From positions 1 to 28,129 of the forward strand of contig JBGQHM010000041.1 in NCBI GenBank assembly GCA_041497995.1: a stretch of 28,129 bases of DNA. The letters run 5' to 3'. Positions 15,882-23,607 of this stretch are shown piece after piece. Positions within the stretch are counted from its first letter, which is position 1. Each line of letters begins with the position of its first letter. The stretch is from DATKMS01 sp041497995 (GTDB taxonomy: Bacteria > Desulfobacterota > Binatia > HRBIN30). Below the pieces are notes generated by a model, which was given only the letters and a program-made list of their open reading frames with translations, did no database searches and was not told the DNA's origin. A program made the translations under genes and the position numbers.

Positions 15882-16739
15882 TCAGGACGGCGCGCCTTCT
15901 TTCTTGGCTGGCTTCGGCTTGGGCGGCGCTGGTTTCACCGGCCGATAGACCCACATCTGTTTTACCGGCCCGGGGTTACCCTCGGAATCGCGTAGGCGCA
16001 CACTCAGCAACGTCTTGCCCACCGGGAAGGCATACGCACGGGCAACCAACATACAGAACTGCGTCGTCGTCTCTTTGCTCACGAAGGAGTAGTCGCCACT
16101 CTTGTTCAGCGTACACGATCCCTCCGACTCGATAAACGCCTCAAACCGACACGAGAAGTCGTTGATCGCATCGCTGATCCGCTGGGTCTCTGCATAGCTC
16201 GGCGGGCTGATGCCCGGCATGCCGCCAATGTGGGGGCGCATTCGGTCACACACCTCGCGGCTGCCGTCGCCCATGTCACGGCTGGTTTCGATTTCCAGGT
16301 CCGGTCGGAGCTTGGGATCGTCGGGCATGTACGCGAACACACGTCGCCCCGGTTCGTACCCATTCGCCCCCGGCTTCGCTTCGACTACCAACATGAACCC
16401 GGAACCAACCTCGCTGCGGTAGACAGGAATACCCTTCTCGACCGACGTCGGCTCAACGGTCGAGCCATCGGCGCGGGCGGCACCGAAGAACGTAATCTCC
16501 GGCCCCACCGGGTGACCCTTGGTCGCCTTCACTTCCTTCCCAACTGGCCGCGTTTTCAATGGCGCAGGAGTCCCCTCCGGCGTCGGTGTCGCGGGCGGAA
16601 CAGTCGGCATCGGCGTCGCCTCAAGCTCCGGTGCGGTACCCATGCGACCCTTCATCGGCTTCTTCGCGGCGCACGCCGCCAGACCCAACAGTAAGGGCAG
16701 GCTCAAACCGCACAACAACACACGACAGCTGTTCCGCAT
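15882..16739 (-). CDS. Lipoprotein of unknown function
   Basis: This 285-residue protein starts with a clear signal ending in GLAAC (C23), followed by a Pro/Thr-rich linker (about 33-65). The body (about 80-265) is mixed alpha/beta and contains FMLVVEAKPG, DGSREVCDRMRPHIGG and FCMLVARAYAFPVGKTLLSVRLRD-like segments. Four cysteines in the body may form disulfides. The C-terminus is a Lys/Pro tail (KPAPPKPKPAKK). I do not recognise the family. AAGGAG lies 5 nt before the ATG, and a plausible sigma70 promoter lies upstream. It precedes the PKD lipoprotein on the same strand, and the two may share a transcript. Confidence 0.75.
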   Translation of the reverse strand: MRNSCRVLLCGLSLPLLLGLAACAAKKPMKGRMGTAPELEATPMPTVPPATPTPEGTPAPLKTRPVGKEVKATKGHPVGPEITFFGAARADGSTVEPTSVEKGIPVYRSEVGSGFMLVVEAKPGANGYEPGRRVFAYMPDDPKLRPDLEIETSRDMGDGSREVCDRMRPHIGGMPGISPPSYAETQRISDAINDFSCRFEAFIESEGSCTLNKSGDYSFVSKETTTQFCMLVARAYAFPVGKTLLSVRLRDSEGNPGPVKQMWVYRPVKPAPPKPKPAKKEGAPS

Positions 16740-16771
16740 CGCTTCTCCTTATTCCGTCTTGTTGGGCCGGG

Positions 16772-16800
16772 TATCTAACCGGCGCTGGAAAACGAGTCAA
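16772..16800 (-). promoter_or_regulatory. Possible sigma70 promoter for the lipoprotein gene
   Basis: On the minus strand TTGACT (16800-16795) is followed after 17 nt by TAGATA (16777-16772). The -35 box matches 5 of 6 positions and the -10 box only 3, so the call is moderate. It places the transcript start about 25 nt before the ATG at 16739. Confidence 0.4.
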
Positions 16801-16857
16801 GACAGGTGCCGCGCACAGGGGCCGCGCCACAAGCGCACGGCAAGCGGCGCGCAGCAA

Positions 16858-17565
16858 CTAGCGCGAGCGGGTCACAGCTCGTCGCGGACACCACGCGACG
16901 ATGGGGCAGCGACTGCACCATGGCGACACCGGCTGACAGATCGTCTGCCCAAAAGCTACCAGCAGGTCGTTGTACTCCATCCAGTACTGCGCCGGCAGCT
17001 TGCGGCGCAGGGCCATCTCCGTAGCGTGCGGATCTTTGGTACGCACGTAGCCCCAGCGGTTCGAGATCCGATGCACATGCGTGTCGACGCAGATCGCTGG
17101 CTTGTGGAAGCCTTGGGTCAGGACGAGGTTCGCGGTCTTGCGGCCAACGCCCTTGAGCGTGAGGAGCTCGTCCAGGTCATCGGGCACCTTACTGCCGTAC
17201 CGCTCGATGAGCACCCGGCACAGCTCCAGGATGGTTCGCGCCTTCGTGTGATAGAAGCCGACAGGATAGATGGCCTGCTCGATCTCCCGCGTGCTCAGTT
17301 GCAACATCGTCTGTGGCGTGTGCGCCAGCCGAAACAACCGGCGCGCCGCCGGCCCGGTCGTCTCGTCCTTGGTGCGCAGACTCAACAGGCACCCGACCAA
17401 CACCTGAAACGGGTCCCCGGACTGATTGGCCATCAGGGTAACCACCGGTGCGTTCCACGTCGGCGCCGCCTCTTTCAAGGCGGCGATCACAGGGTGGATG
17501 TCGAAGGACGAACCGCGCTTCGGTCGGGCGCCCTGCGTGTGGCGGGTACGAGTTGCGGAGCGCAT
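16858..17565 (-). CDS. nth: Endonuclease III (base-excision DNA glycosylase/AP lyase)
   Basis: From the ATG at 17565 the protein is 235 residues, close to the family length; the frame stays open far upstream but has no similarity there. The helix-hairpin-helix LLTLKGVGRKTANLVL contains catalytic K143, and the following VDTHVHRISNRW supplies catalytic D161. A 4Fe-4S cluster loop closes the protein with C210-x6-C217-x2-C220-x5-C226. The enzyme removes oxidised pyrimidines from DNA and cleaves the abasic site. The early motif LSLRTKDET replaces the LSAQATD of the E. coli enzyme and is nearer to the form LSQRTxDE seen in archaeal and some bacterial relatives. A basic N-terminal extension (RSATRTRHTQGARPKRG) may help DNA binding. 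The gene diverges from the oxidoreductase gene at 17683. Confidence 0.93.
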   Translation of the reverse strand: MRSATRTRHTQGARPKRGSSFDIHPVIAALKEAAPTWNAPVVTLMANQSGDPFQVLVGCLLSLRTKDETTGPAARRLFRLAHTPQTMLQLSTREIEQAIYPVGFYHTKARTILELCRVLIERYGSKVPDDLDELLTLKGVGRKTANLVLTQGFHKPAICVDTHVHRISNRWGYVRTKDPHATEMALRRKLPAQYWMEYNDLLVAFGQTICQPVSPWCSRCPIVAWCPRRAVTRSR

Positions 17566-17682
17566 CGCATTCACAGTGTCGGCGCTCTTGTACGCGAAGC
17601 GCCCAGCGCTTTGCAATGTGCTCTTCAGCACGAGCGTGTACCCCAACTCTCCAAATCCACGGCGGCATGCTAAAGGCCCCCC

Positions 17683-18660
17683 ATGGCCCGCATTGGTATC
17701 GGACTCATCGGCGTCGGCAAGCACGGCGCCCGCTACGCCACGCATATCCTGCGCGACCTGCCCGACTTGCGTCTCGTCGCCATCGCCCGACGCGACCTCA
17801 ACGCGGCGCGCCAACAAGCAACCGCGCTCGGCTGCCGTGCCTACGGCGACTATCGTGAGCTCATCGTCGCACCTGACGTCGACGCGGTCATCGTGGTCGT
17901 CCCACCAACCGCGCATGCCGAGATCATGGAGGTGGCCGCTGCCGCGCGTCGCCCGGTGCTCCTGGAGAAGCCTGCCGCCGCGAGTGTCGCTGACGGCCAG
18001 CGCATCCTGCGAGCGGTGCACGCCGCTGGCACCCCCGTGATGGTCGCGCACACCATCCGCTACACCAGCGTCGTCAAGTTACTCCTGCACGAGCGCGAGG
18101 CCATCGGCCGGTTGCACGCGTTACGCTTGAGCCAACGTTTCGAGCCATCGCGGCCGGGCTGGATCGACGACCCCGCGATCGCCGGCGGCGGCATGACGCT
18201 GCACACCGGGGTGCACGTCTTCGACCTGGCGCGTGTGCTCACGGGCTTGGAGGCCGACCGCGTCAGCTGCGAGATGACCAAAGTCGCTACATCGCGGACC
18301 GAGGACAACTTCGCCGCAGTCATCCGCTTCGGCGGCGGCGCCGTCCTCGCCGACATCGCCGGCTCACGCGCCACCGCCAGCCGCTGCGGCGCCATCGAGA
18401 TGGCAGGTGAGCGCGGCCAGTTGATCGCCGATCACGTCTTCAACACCGCGTGTATTGTCCACGGCACGGTCCCCACCCCATTGACCGTACCACCGCCGGT
18501 GCCGACGGTGCTGGCAGTACTGCGCGACTTCACGAACGCGCTGCGCAGCGGCAGCCCGATGCCAATCCCACTCGAAGAAGGTCTGCGCGCCGTCGCCATC
18601 GCCGACGCGTGCTACCGGTCCGCTGAGTCCGGCAAAAGCGAATCGGTGGGACAGCTCTAG
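17683..18660 (+). CDS. Gfo/Idh/MocA-family NAD(P)-dependent oxidoreductase
   Basis: This 325-residue protein has an N-terminal Rossmann fold with GLIGVGKHGARYA (about 7-19) and the family hallmark EKP at 95-97. A C-terminal alpha/beta domain follows, with GGGMTLHTGVHVFDL (168-182). H178 fits the usual catalytic histidine. Most relatives have Asp where H174 is, so the dyad is altered, which may change substrate or mechanism. Family members oxidise or reduce sugar-like hydroxyl groups using NAD(P). No clear sugar operon surrounds it. It is followed after 37 nt by the O-methyltransferase gene on the same strand, and the two may be co-transcribed. Confidence 0.88.
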   Translation: MARIGIGLIGVGKHGARYATHILRDLPDLRLVAIARRDLNAARQQATALGCRAYGDYRELIVAPDVDAVIVVVPPTAHAEIMEVAAAARRPVLLEKPAAASVADGQRILRAVHAAGTPVMVAHTIRYTSVVKLLLHEREAIGRLHALRLSQRFEPSRPGWIDDPAIAGGGMTLHTGVHVFDLARVLTGLEADRVSCEMTKVATSRTEDNFAAVIRFGGGAVLADIAGSRATASRCGAIEMAGERGQLIADHVFNTACIVHGTVPTPLTVPPPVPTVLAVLRDFTNALRSGSPMPIPLEEGLRAVAIADACYRSAESGKSESVGQL

Positions 18661-18697
18661 TCTGTACGGCTGAACGTCTCGATGACGAGGTGCCTAC

Positions 18698-19363
18698 GTG
18701 GATGACGATCTGTTCGCCGCGGTCGACCGTTACGTCGCGGCGTTGTTCATCGGGGAAGACGCCGCGCTCGACGCTGCGGTCGCCGATTCTGAATCAGCCG
18801 GGTTGCCCGCGATCCAAGTCTCGCCGGTGCAGGGACGTTTGCTGCATGTGCTCGCCCGGCTCGCGAGAGCGCGGCGTATCCTCGAGATCGGCACGTTGGG
18901 AGGGTACAGCACGATCTGGCTGGCGCGCACGCTCCCCACGGATGGGCAGCTGATCACGCTGGAGTACGAGCCACGCCACGCCGAAGTGGCGCGCGCCAAC
19001 CTCGTGCGTGCCGGCCTAGCCGAGCGCGTCGAGGTGCGCGTCGGACGGGCACTGGACACGCTCGCAGCACTGGCGGCCGAGGGCACAGCGCCCTTCGACA
19101 TGGTCTTCATCGATGCCGACAAGGACACCTACCTCGAGTACCTGGAGTGGGCGTTGCGTCTGACCCGCTCGGGCAGCTTGATCGTCGCCGACAACGTCGT
19201 GCGCCGGGGCATCATCCCCGTCACCGGCGAGGACCCAGCCCGTGCCCAAGCCGTGCAACGCTTCAACGCCGCACTCGCCGCCGACCCACGCGTCACCGCG
19301 ACGATCCTCCCGCTCGTTGGCAGCAAGGGGTTTGACGGCATGGCCCTGGCGGTGGTGCGGTAG
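18698..19363 (+). CDS. SAM-dependent O-methyltransferase, family 3 (catechol/caffeoyl-CoA type)
   Basis: This 221-residue protein starts at GTG, with GAGG 7 nt upstream. It has the Rossmann-like SAM fold: motif I ILEIGTLGGYSTIWLA (61-76), acidic residue E89 for the ribose, and the metal-binding MVFIDADKDTY (D139, D141) with ADNVV (D165, N166). It ends in the conserved SKGFDGMALAV. Family members methylate catechol-like hydroxyls using a divalent metal. The natural substrate is unknown. It is only 37 nt downstream of the Gfo/Idh/MocA gene and is followed by an unusual inverted-repeat region that could end the transcript. Confidence 0.92.
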   Translation: MDDDLFAAVDRYVAALFIGEDAALDAAVADSESAGLPAIQVSPVQGRLLHVLARLARARRILEIGTLGGYSTIWLARTLPTDGQLITLEYEPRHAEVARANLVRAGLAERVEVRVGRALDTLAALAAEGTAPFDMVFIDADKDTYLEYLEWALRLTRSGSLIVADNVVRRGIIPVTGEDPARAQAVQRFNAALAADPRVTATILPLVGSKGFDGMALAVVR

Positions 19364-19372
19364 GAAGCCATC

Positions 19373-19446
19373 GTGCTCGTGTTCGTGAGTCGTGCTGGGA
19401 TGAGGAATCTTCTCCACCGACGAGGCACGAGCACAATCCACGACTC
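19373..19446. repeat. Two interleaved inverted repeats (pseudoknot-like order)
   Basis: GTGCTCGTG (19373-19381) is the exact reverse complement of CACGAGCAC (19426-19434). GAGTCGTG (19387-19394) is the exact reverse complement of CACGACTC (19439-19446). The arms occur in the order A-B-A'-B', so both stems can form together only as a pseudoknot. They lie 10 nt after the methyltransferase stop. Confidence 0.7.
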
Positions 19447-19508
19447 CCTCGCGTGAGTCTGGCGTTCGCAATGTTCGCTACCGGCCGGAGCACTCGAGCC
19501 CGCGGGCA

Positions 19509-20477
19509 CTATGGAATCAGCACGACGCGGCCGAAGGCTTGCCGGCTTTCGATGAATGTATGCGCCGCGGCTGCTTGGGCGAGTGGGAACGTGCGATCGA
19601 CGACAATCTGCAACGCACCACGCTTCACGTCTTCGAGGTGGCGCTGGATCATGGGATGCACGCGCTTATGGTTCAACACCATCTCGGCACCCAGGAAGAT
19701 CCCCGTCAGCGTCTTGTTGCCGGGGCGGAGCTGATCTGGGTTGGAAACGTACTTGTCGCGGCCGGCAGATCCCACGTAGCTGATACGCCCGCGATACGCC
19801 GCGGCGGCAATGCTGCCATCGAGCGTGCGCCCGCCGACGGAGTCGACGATCAAGTCGGCTCCATGCCCTTGCGTCAGGCCCTGCACCGCACCGACAAAAT
19901 CCTTGTCGCGATAGTTGATGCCATGGTCGAGGCCGTACTGCTTGAGGCGCTCGAGCTTCGCGTCGCTCGACGCCGTCGCCAGCACGGTTGCGCCGGCGCG
20001 CTTGGCGAGCTGAATCGCCGCCATGCCGACCCCGCTCGCCCCGGCATGGATCAACACGAACTCGCCGGCGCGCAGATGCCCGAACTCGAACAAGCAATCA
20101 TCCGCCGTTCCGACAGCGATCGGCACGCAGGCGCCGAGCTTGAGATCCAGGCCGTCGGGTAAGACCCACGTCATTTGCGCCGGCACGGCGGCCCGCGCCG
20201 CATGCGAGCCATGCATCATCACCGCGACGACGCGCTGCCCGACCGTGCGGTCCTTGACGTGCTCGCCAACCGCGCTGATGACGCCGGCGCATTGGTAGCC
20301 GACAATGTGCGGTCGCGAGGCCATCTCCCCGCCGCCGCGATGCAGCGTATCGCCACCTTCGATGCTGATCGCGCCGACGTCGATGAGAACACTGCTCGTG
20401 TCGCACACCGGGTCCGGCACATCTTCGTACCGAAACACCTCGGGTCCACCGGTCTCGTAATACACTGCTGCTTTCAT
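19509..20477 (-). CDS. Zinc-independent medium-chain dehydrogenase, quinone-oxidoreductase type
   Basis: The ATG at 20477 is set by GGAGG 7 nt upstream and gives 322 residues (MKAAVYYETGGPEVFRYEDVP), the normal start of the family. The cofactor-binding region contains LIHAGASGVGMAAIQLAKRAGATVLATASS-type sequence (about residues 140-170). The GVG form of the nucleotide loop is typical for NADPH-dependent quinone oxidoreductases. I see no cysteine-rich structural zinc loop, which also separates it from zinc alcohol dehydrogenases. It probably reduces quinones or enones with NADPH. It is convergent with the O-methyltransferase gene and divergent from the sigma-factor gene. The intergenic DNA behind its start holds the heptamer array. 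Confidence 0.9.
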   Translation of the reverse strand: MKAAVYYETGGPEVFRYEDVPDPVCDTSSVLIDVGAISIEGGDTLHRGGGEMASRPHIVGYQCAGVISAVGEHVKDRTVGQRVVAVMMHGSHAARAAVPAQMTWVLPDGLDLKLGACVPIAVGTADDCLFEFGHLRAGEFVLIHAGASGVGMAAIQLAKRAGATVLATASSDAKLERLKQYGLDHGINYRDKDFVGAVQGLTQGHGADLIVDSVGGRTLDGSIAAAAYRGRISYVGSAGRDKYVSNPDQLRPGNKTLTGIFLGAEMVLNHKRVHPMIQRHLEDVKRGALQIVVDRTFPLAQAAAAHTFIESRQAFGRVVLIP

Positions 20478-20592
20478 GCGCCTGACCTCCGGAAGTAGTT
20501 GCGGACTGCAACTCGCCCAGTACCATCCGGGCAGCCGCGGAACAACTAGCGAGGCGCGCCTCCGACCAACCCGCATGCGGGCGCGCCTCGCG

Positions 20593-20655
20593 CATATGGC
20601 GGATCGCATATGGCATATGGTCCGGACCATCAGCCATACGCCATATGCCATCCGC
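20593..20655. repeat. Inverted heptamer-repeat array around a 10-bp palindrome
   Basis: The core GGTCCGGACC (20619-20628) is flanked on both sides by runs of 7-nt units close to GCATATG. Read outward-in, the left arm is GCGGATC, GCATATG, GCATATG. The complement of the right arm is GCGGATG, GCATATG, GCGTATG, GCTGATG. The outer 15 nt of the arms (20599-20613 and 20641-20655) are complementary at 14 of 15 positions. Arms that differ by one unit point to slippage at the unit level. Confidence 0.75.
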
Positions 20656-20721
20656 GGCTTGAGGTGACGCGCCCATTGCCTTGCCGTCTCCCTGGTGTGG
20701 TAGCCTCACTCCGGTAGCCCG

Positions 20722-21963
20722 ATGGAACGCGCCGAGATCGAACAGTTCTATGCAGAGGAGTTCGGCCGTGTGTTGGCAACGGTCATCCGCCTCGTGGGCG
20801 ACTTCCATCTTGCCGAGGAGGCGGTGCAGGATGCGTTCGCCGTTGCGCTCGATCAATGGCCACGCGAGGGCGCGCCCCGCAATCCGCGCTCGTGGATCAT
20901 CTCGACCGCGCGCCACAAGGCTATCGATGCATTGCGGCGCGCCGGACGTCTCGAGCAGATCCGTGGTGAGTTAGGCTACATCACCGAGTTGACCCATGAT
21001 GCAGACCTGGCGGATGGGTCCGATACCACCATCCCGGACGAGCGCCTGCGTCTGATTTTCACGTGCTGCCATCCGGCGCTGGCGCCCGAGGCGCAAGTCG
21101 CGCTGGCGCTGCGCACGCTGTGCGGGCTATCGACCGACGAGATCGCCCGCGCCTTCCTGGTCCCGCCGCCGACGATGGCGCAAAGGTTGGTGCGCGCGAA
21201 GCGCAAGATTCACGACGCCGGCATCCCGTATGAGGTGCCGCCTCCCAAGATGCTGCCCGAGCGCCTCGACGCCGTCATGGCGGTCGTCTACCTCGTCTTC
21301 AACGAAGGCTACTCCGCGAGCGCTGGTGACGCGTTGGTGCGCGCCGATCTCTGCGGTGAGGCGATCAGGCTGGGCCGATTGCTGTGTCAGCTCCTGCCCG
21401 ATGAGCCCGAGCTACATGGCCTGCTCGCGCTGATGCTGCTCCACGACGCGCGCCGCGCGACACGCACGACTGCAGACGGCGAGCTGGTGCTGCTGGAGGA
21501 CCAGGACCGCACCCGCTGGGACGGCGCGCGCATTGCCGAAGGCCTAGCGCTCGCTCGTGCCGTACTGGGTGGGCCGACGCCCGGACCCTACGCGGTGCAG
21601 GCCGCGATCGCGGCGGAGCATGCCCGCGCCCGAGTCGCAGATGAGACAGACTGGCGCACGATCGCGCGCCTCTACGACGCGCTGATGAACGTCAGGCCGT
21701 CACCCGTCGTCGAACTCAACCGCGCCGTGGCGATCGCGATGGCTGACGGACCAGAACCCGCGCTGCGTCTGATCGCAGCGCTCAAAACGCGGGGCGATCT
21801 CGACGGTTACTATCTGCTCTGGTCCGCCGAGGCGGATCTGCTACGCCGGCTAGGACGCTTCAGTGAAGCGGCGCAGTCGTACGCCCGCGCGCTCGCTCTC
21901 GTGACCACGGAACCCGAGCGCCGATTTCTCCAGTGGCGGCTGGCTGCAGTAGAACGTCGATAG
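20722..21963 (+). CDS. ECF-type sigma factor of the ECF42 kind with C-terminal TPR region
   Basis: This 413-residue protein is much longer than an ordinary ECF sigma factor. Region 2 (about 8-80) shows FGRVLATVIRLVGDFHLAEEAVQDAF, and region 4 (about 105-160) shows the helix-turn-helix LCGLSTDEIARAFLVPPPTMAQRLVRAKRKI. The remaining 240 residues contain DAVMAVVYLVFNEGY and TPR-like helical repeats such as YYLLWSAEADLLRRLGRFSEAAQSYARALAL. This is the DUF6596/ECF42 architecture, in which the C-terminal region is thought to regulate activity in place of an anti-sigma factor. Such genes commonly sit next to DGPF/YCII-domain genes; none is in this window. It starts 22 nt upstream of a potassium-channel gene on the same strand. 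Confidence 0.9.
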   Translation: MERAEIEQFYAEEFGRVLATVIRLVGDFHLAEEAVQDAFAVALDQWPREGAPRNPRSWIISTARHKAIDALRRAGRLEQIRGELGYITELTHDADLADGSDTTIPDERLRLIFTCCHPALAPEAQVALALRTLCGLSTDEIARAFLVPPPTMAQRLVRAKRKIHDAGIPYEVPPPKMLPERLDAVMAVVYLVFNEGYSASAGDALVRADLCGEAIRLGRLLCQLLPDEPELHGLLALMLLHDARRATRTTADGELVLLEDQDRTRWDGARIAEGLALARAVLGGPTPGPYAVQAAIAAEHARARVADETDWRTIARLYDALMNVRPSPVVELNRAVAIAMADGPEPALRLIAALKTRGDLDGYYLLWSAEADLLRRLGRFSEAAQSYARALALVTTEPERRFLQWRLAAVERR

Positions 21964-21985
21964 CTCCGTTGGTCGGTTCCCACGC

Positions 21986-22873
21986 ATGAGCCTCTTCCGC
22001 AGGCAGCCCGCTCTCAACGAGATCGAAGTGATCGGTGCACCGCGGACGCCGCTCAGCGACCTATATCACCAATTGCTCCGCGCGCCGTGGTGGCTCGACC
22101 TGCTCGGCGTGAGCGGCGTGTTCATCCTGATCAACCTCCTGTTCGCATTCGCCTACGTGGCCGCCGGCGGAGTCGTGGGCGCCCGGCCGGATTCGCTGGC
22201 CGACCACTTCTTTTTCAGCGTGCAGACGATGGGAACGATCGGTTACGGCGTGATGTACCCGCTCACGGCGACGGCCGAGACCCTGGTCACCTGTGAGGTC
22301 ATCGTCGGCGTATCGTTGGTCGCGCTCACCACCGGGATGCTGTTTGCCAAGTTCAGCGTGCCGCGGGCGCGCATGCAGTTCGCCGAGTGGGCGACGATCT
22401 CGCCGTTCAACGGCGTTCCTATGTTGATGTTCCGTCTGGGCAACGAGCGCGCGTCGCAAATCCTCGAGGCCACCGTGCGCGTCGTGCTGGTGCGGACTGA
22501 GCGCACCGCCGAGGGCGTGACCTACTACCGGATGCGCGACCTGGTGCTCGAGCGCGATCGCTCGCCCGCGCTCGCGCGCTCCTGGACCGTCATGCACCGC
22601 ATCGACGAGACGAGTCCGCTTCACGGTGCCACGCCGGACACGCTGGAACGCGACGAGGTGGAGTTGATGCTCACTATCGTCGGCCTCGACGAGACCTCCG
22701 CGCAGAACCTGCACGCGCGCTACACCTATGACCATACGCAGGTGCGCTGGGGCTCACGCCACGCCGACATGCTCTCCGAGCGTCCCGACGGCGGGCTGCG
22801 GCTCGACGTGCGCCAGTTCCATCATGTGGTGCCCACCACCCCGACGCCGACGTTTCCCTACCCGCGGGGCTGA
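21986..22873 (+). CDS. Inward-rectifier-type potassium channel, KirBac family
   Basis: This 295-residue protein has the KirBac layout. An amphipathic slide helix (about 22-35) leads to outer helix TM1 (37-61), the pore helix and the selectivity filter TIGYG (84-88). The inner helix TM2 (95-123) and a cytoplasmic immunoglobulin-like domain (about 127-290) complete it. The RARMQFAEWATISPFNGVPMLMFRLGNER stretch (about residues 127-155) matches the start of the cytoplasmic domain in Kir channels. The filter is intact, so potassium selectivity is expected. Four copies form the channel in the inner membrane. It follows the ECF42 sigma-factor gene by 22 nt and is probably co-transcribed with it. Confidence 0.93.
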   Translation: MSLFRRQPALNEIEVIGAPRTPLSDLYHQLLRAPWWLDLLGVSGVFILINLLFAFAYVAAGGVVGARPDSLADHFFFSVQTMGTIGYGVMYPLTATAETLVTCEVIVGVSLVALTTGMLFAKFSVPRARMQFAEWATISPFNGVPMLMFRLGNERASQILEATVRVVLVRTERTAEGVTYYRMRDLVLERDRSPALARSWTVMHRIDETSPLHGATPDTLERDEVELMLTIVGLDETSAQNLHARYTYDHTQVRWGSRHADMLSERPDGGLRLDVRQFHHVVPTTPTPTFPYPRG

Positions 22874-23049
22874 GGGCGGGCCGCTGATCTCCGACCGTCG
22901 TTGCCTAGCATGGCTCATCCTCTCGTAAACGCGCGGACGATCTTCAGGGAGAGAGAGTAATGCCCTCAAGTCTCTGCCACTGGCAGGAACAGAGTTCCAC
23001 ATAGCTGCCAGTGCACCGTCGGGGCGGTCAAGTTTCAACTGCATCGCGA
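22874..23049. other. Noncoding stretch with a structured element
   Basis: No protein gene is convincing here. The arms CACTGGCAG (22978-22986) and CTGCCAGTG (23005-23013) are exact complements, and a second small hairpin, GGAAC-AGA-GTTCC (22986-22998), is nested in the loop. A 14-codon frame (22960-23004) with a purine-rich GGGAGAGAGAG upstream overlaps the structure. It could be a leader peptide, a gene remnant or chance. Confidence 0.5.
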
Positions 23050-23384
23050 CTAAGGCCAAGTGCTGGCCTCGCCAGCCCGCGGCTGCATCGGCCGTTCCGC
23101 CCACCGAACTCTGAATTCGGCTGCATACGCCGCTTCGCGCACTTGCGGTAGGGTTACGATCACGACGGCAAGCTCTGGTAGGACCGTAACGTACGACTGG
23201 CTGATTCGGCGAAGAGCCGATCGCGAGTCAGAATGACGCGAAAGCCTGCAAGAAATGCGGTCTCTGCTAGACGACCATTGGTGAGGTCGCGCCACCCTCG
23301 GCGTGCTGTCGTGTCGCAGTCGATTCCATACTCGCGCAAGACACCGAGGAGACCATTCGGGAGGTTGACGTCAAGCAGCCACAT
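23050..23384 (-). pseudogene. DUF5615-like PIN toxin, frameshifted
   Basis: The frame that starts at 23384 gives WLLDVNLPNGLLGVLREYGID, then VILTRDRLFAE. This is the N-terminal two thirds of a PIN-like DUF5615 toxin (acidic residues in LLDVN and TRDRLF), but it hits a stop at 23160. The missing end, SYVTVLPELAVVIVTLP and beyond, is present in the neighbouring frame and runs to 23050. One base lost near 23195-23210 explains the break. The ATG overlaps the end of the DUF433 gene by 14 nt, as in an intact antitoxin-toxin operon. The toxin RNase is therefore probably dead, unless the shift is a sequencing error. The DUF433-first order and the overlap support the pairing. Confidence 0.7.
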
Positions 23385-23607
23385 TGCGCCGGTCGGCCAA
23401 CTCGGCAGCGAAGCGAAGAACCTCTGGTAAGCTCTCCCGAGGCAGATCCGAGTATTCGCGGACGATGTCGTCATAGGACATACCGTCCGCGAGGCAAGCG
23501 AGGATGAAGGATACCGTGAAGCGAGTTCCCCGGATCGTTGGCTTTCCACCGAGTCGCTCGGGGTTCGTCACGAGGAACGGGTATCCCACAATTGGCTTGT
23601 CTTCCAT
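23371..23607 (-). CDS. DUF433 antitoxin
   Basis: This 78-residue protein is a complete DUF433 domain. It has the signature ERLGGKPTIRGTRFTVSFILACLADGMSYDDIVREYSDLP and a C-terminal helix ending in AAELADRRNV. DUF433 proteins are small helix-turn-helix antitoxins that pair with PIN-like DUF5615 toxins and repress their own operon. AGAGGAG lies 8 nt upstream of the ATG. The toxin start overlaps its 3' end. Because the toxin is frameshifted, this may be an orphan antitoxin. It sits in a short island flanked by a truncated crotonase-like gene start and by noncoding DNA. Confidence 0.9.
   Translation of the reverse strand: MEDKPIVGYPFLVTNPERLGGKPTIRGTRFTVSFILACLADGMSYDDIVREYSDLPRESLPEVLRFAAELADRRNVAA

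Noticed and set aside
17566..18051. Extension of endonuclease III upstream to 18051
   Set aside because: The extra residues do not resemble the family and overlap the divergent oxidoreductase gene, which is clearly coding.
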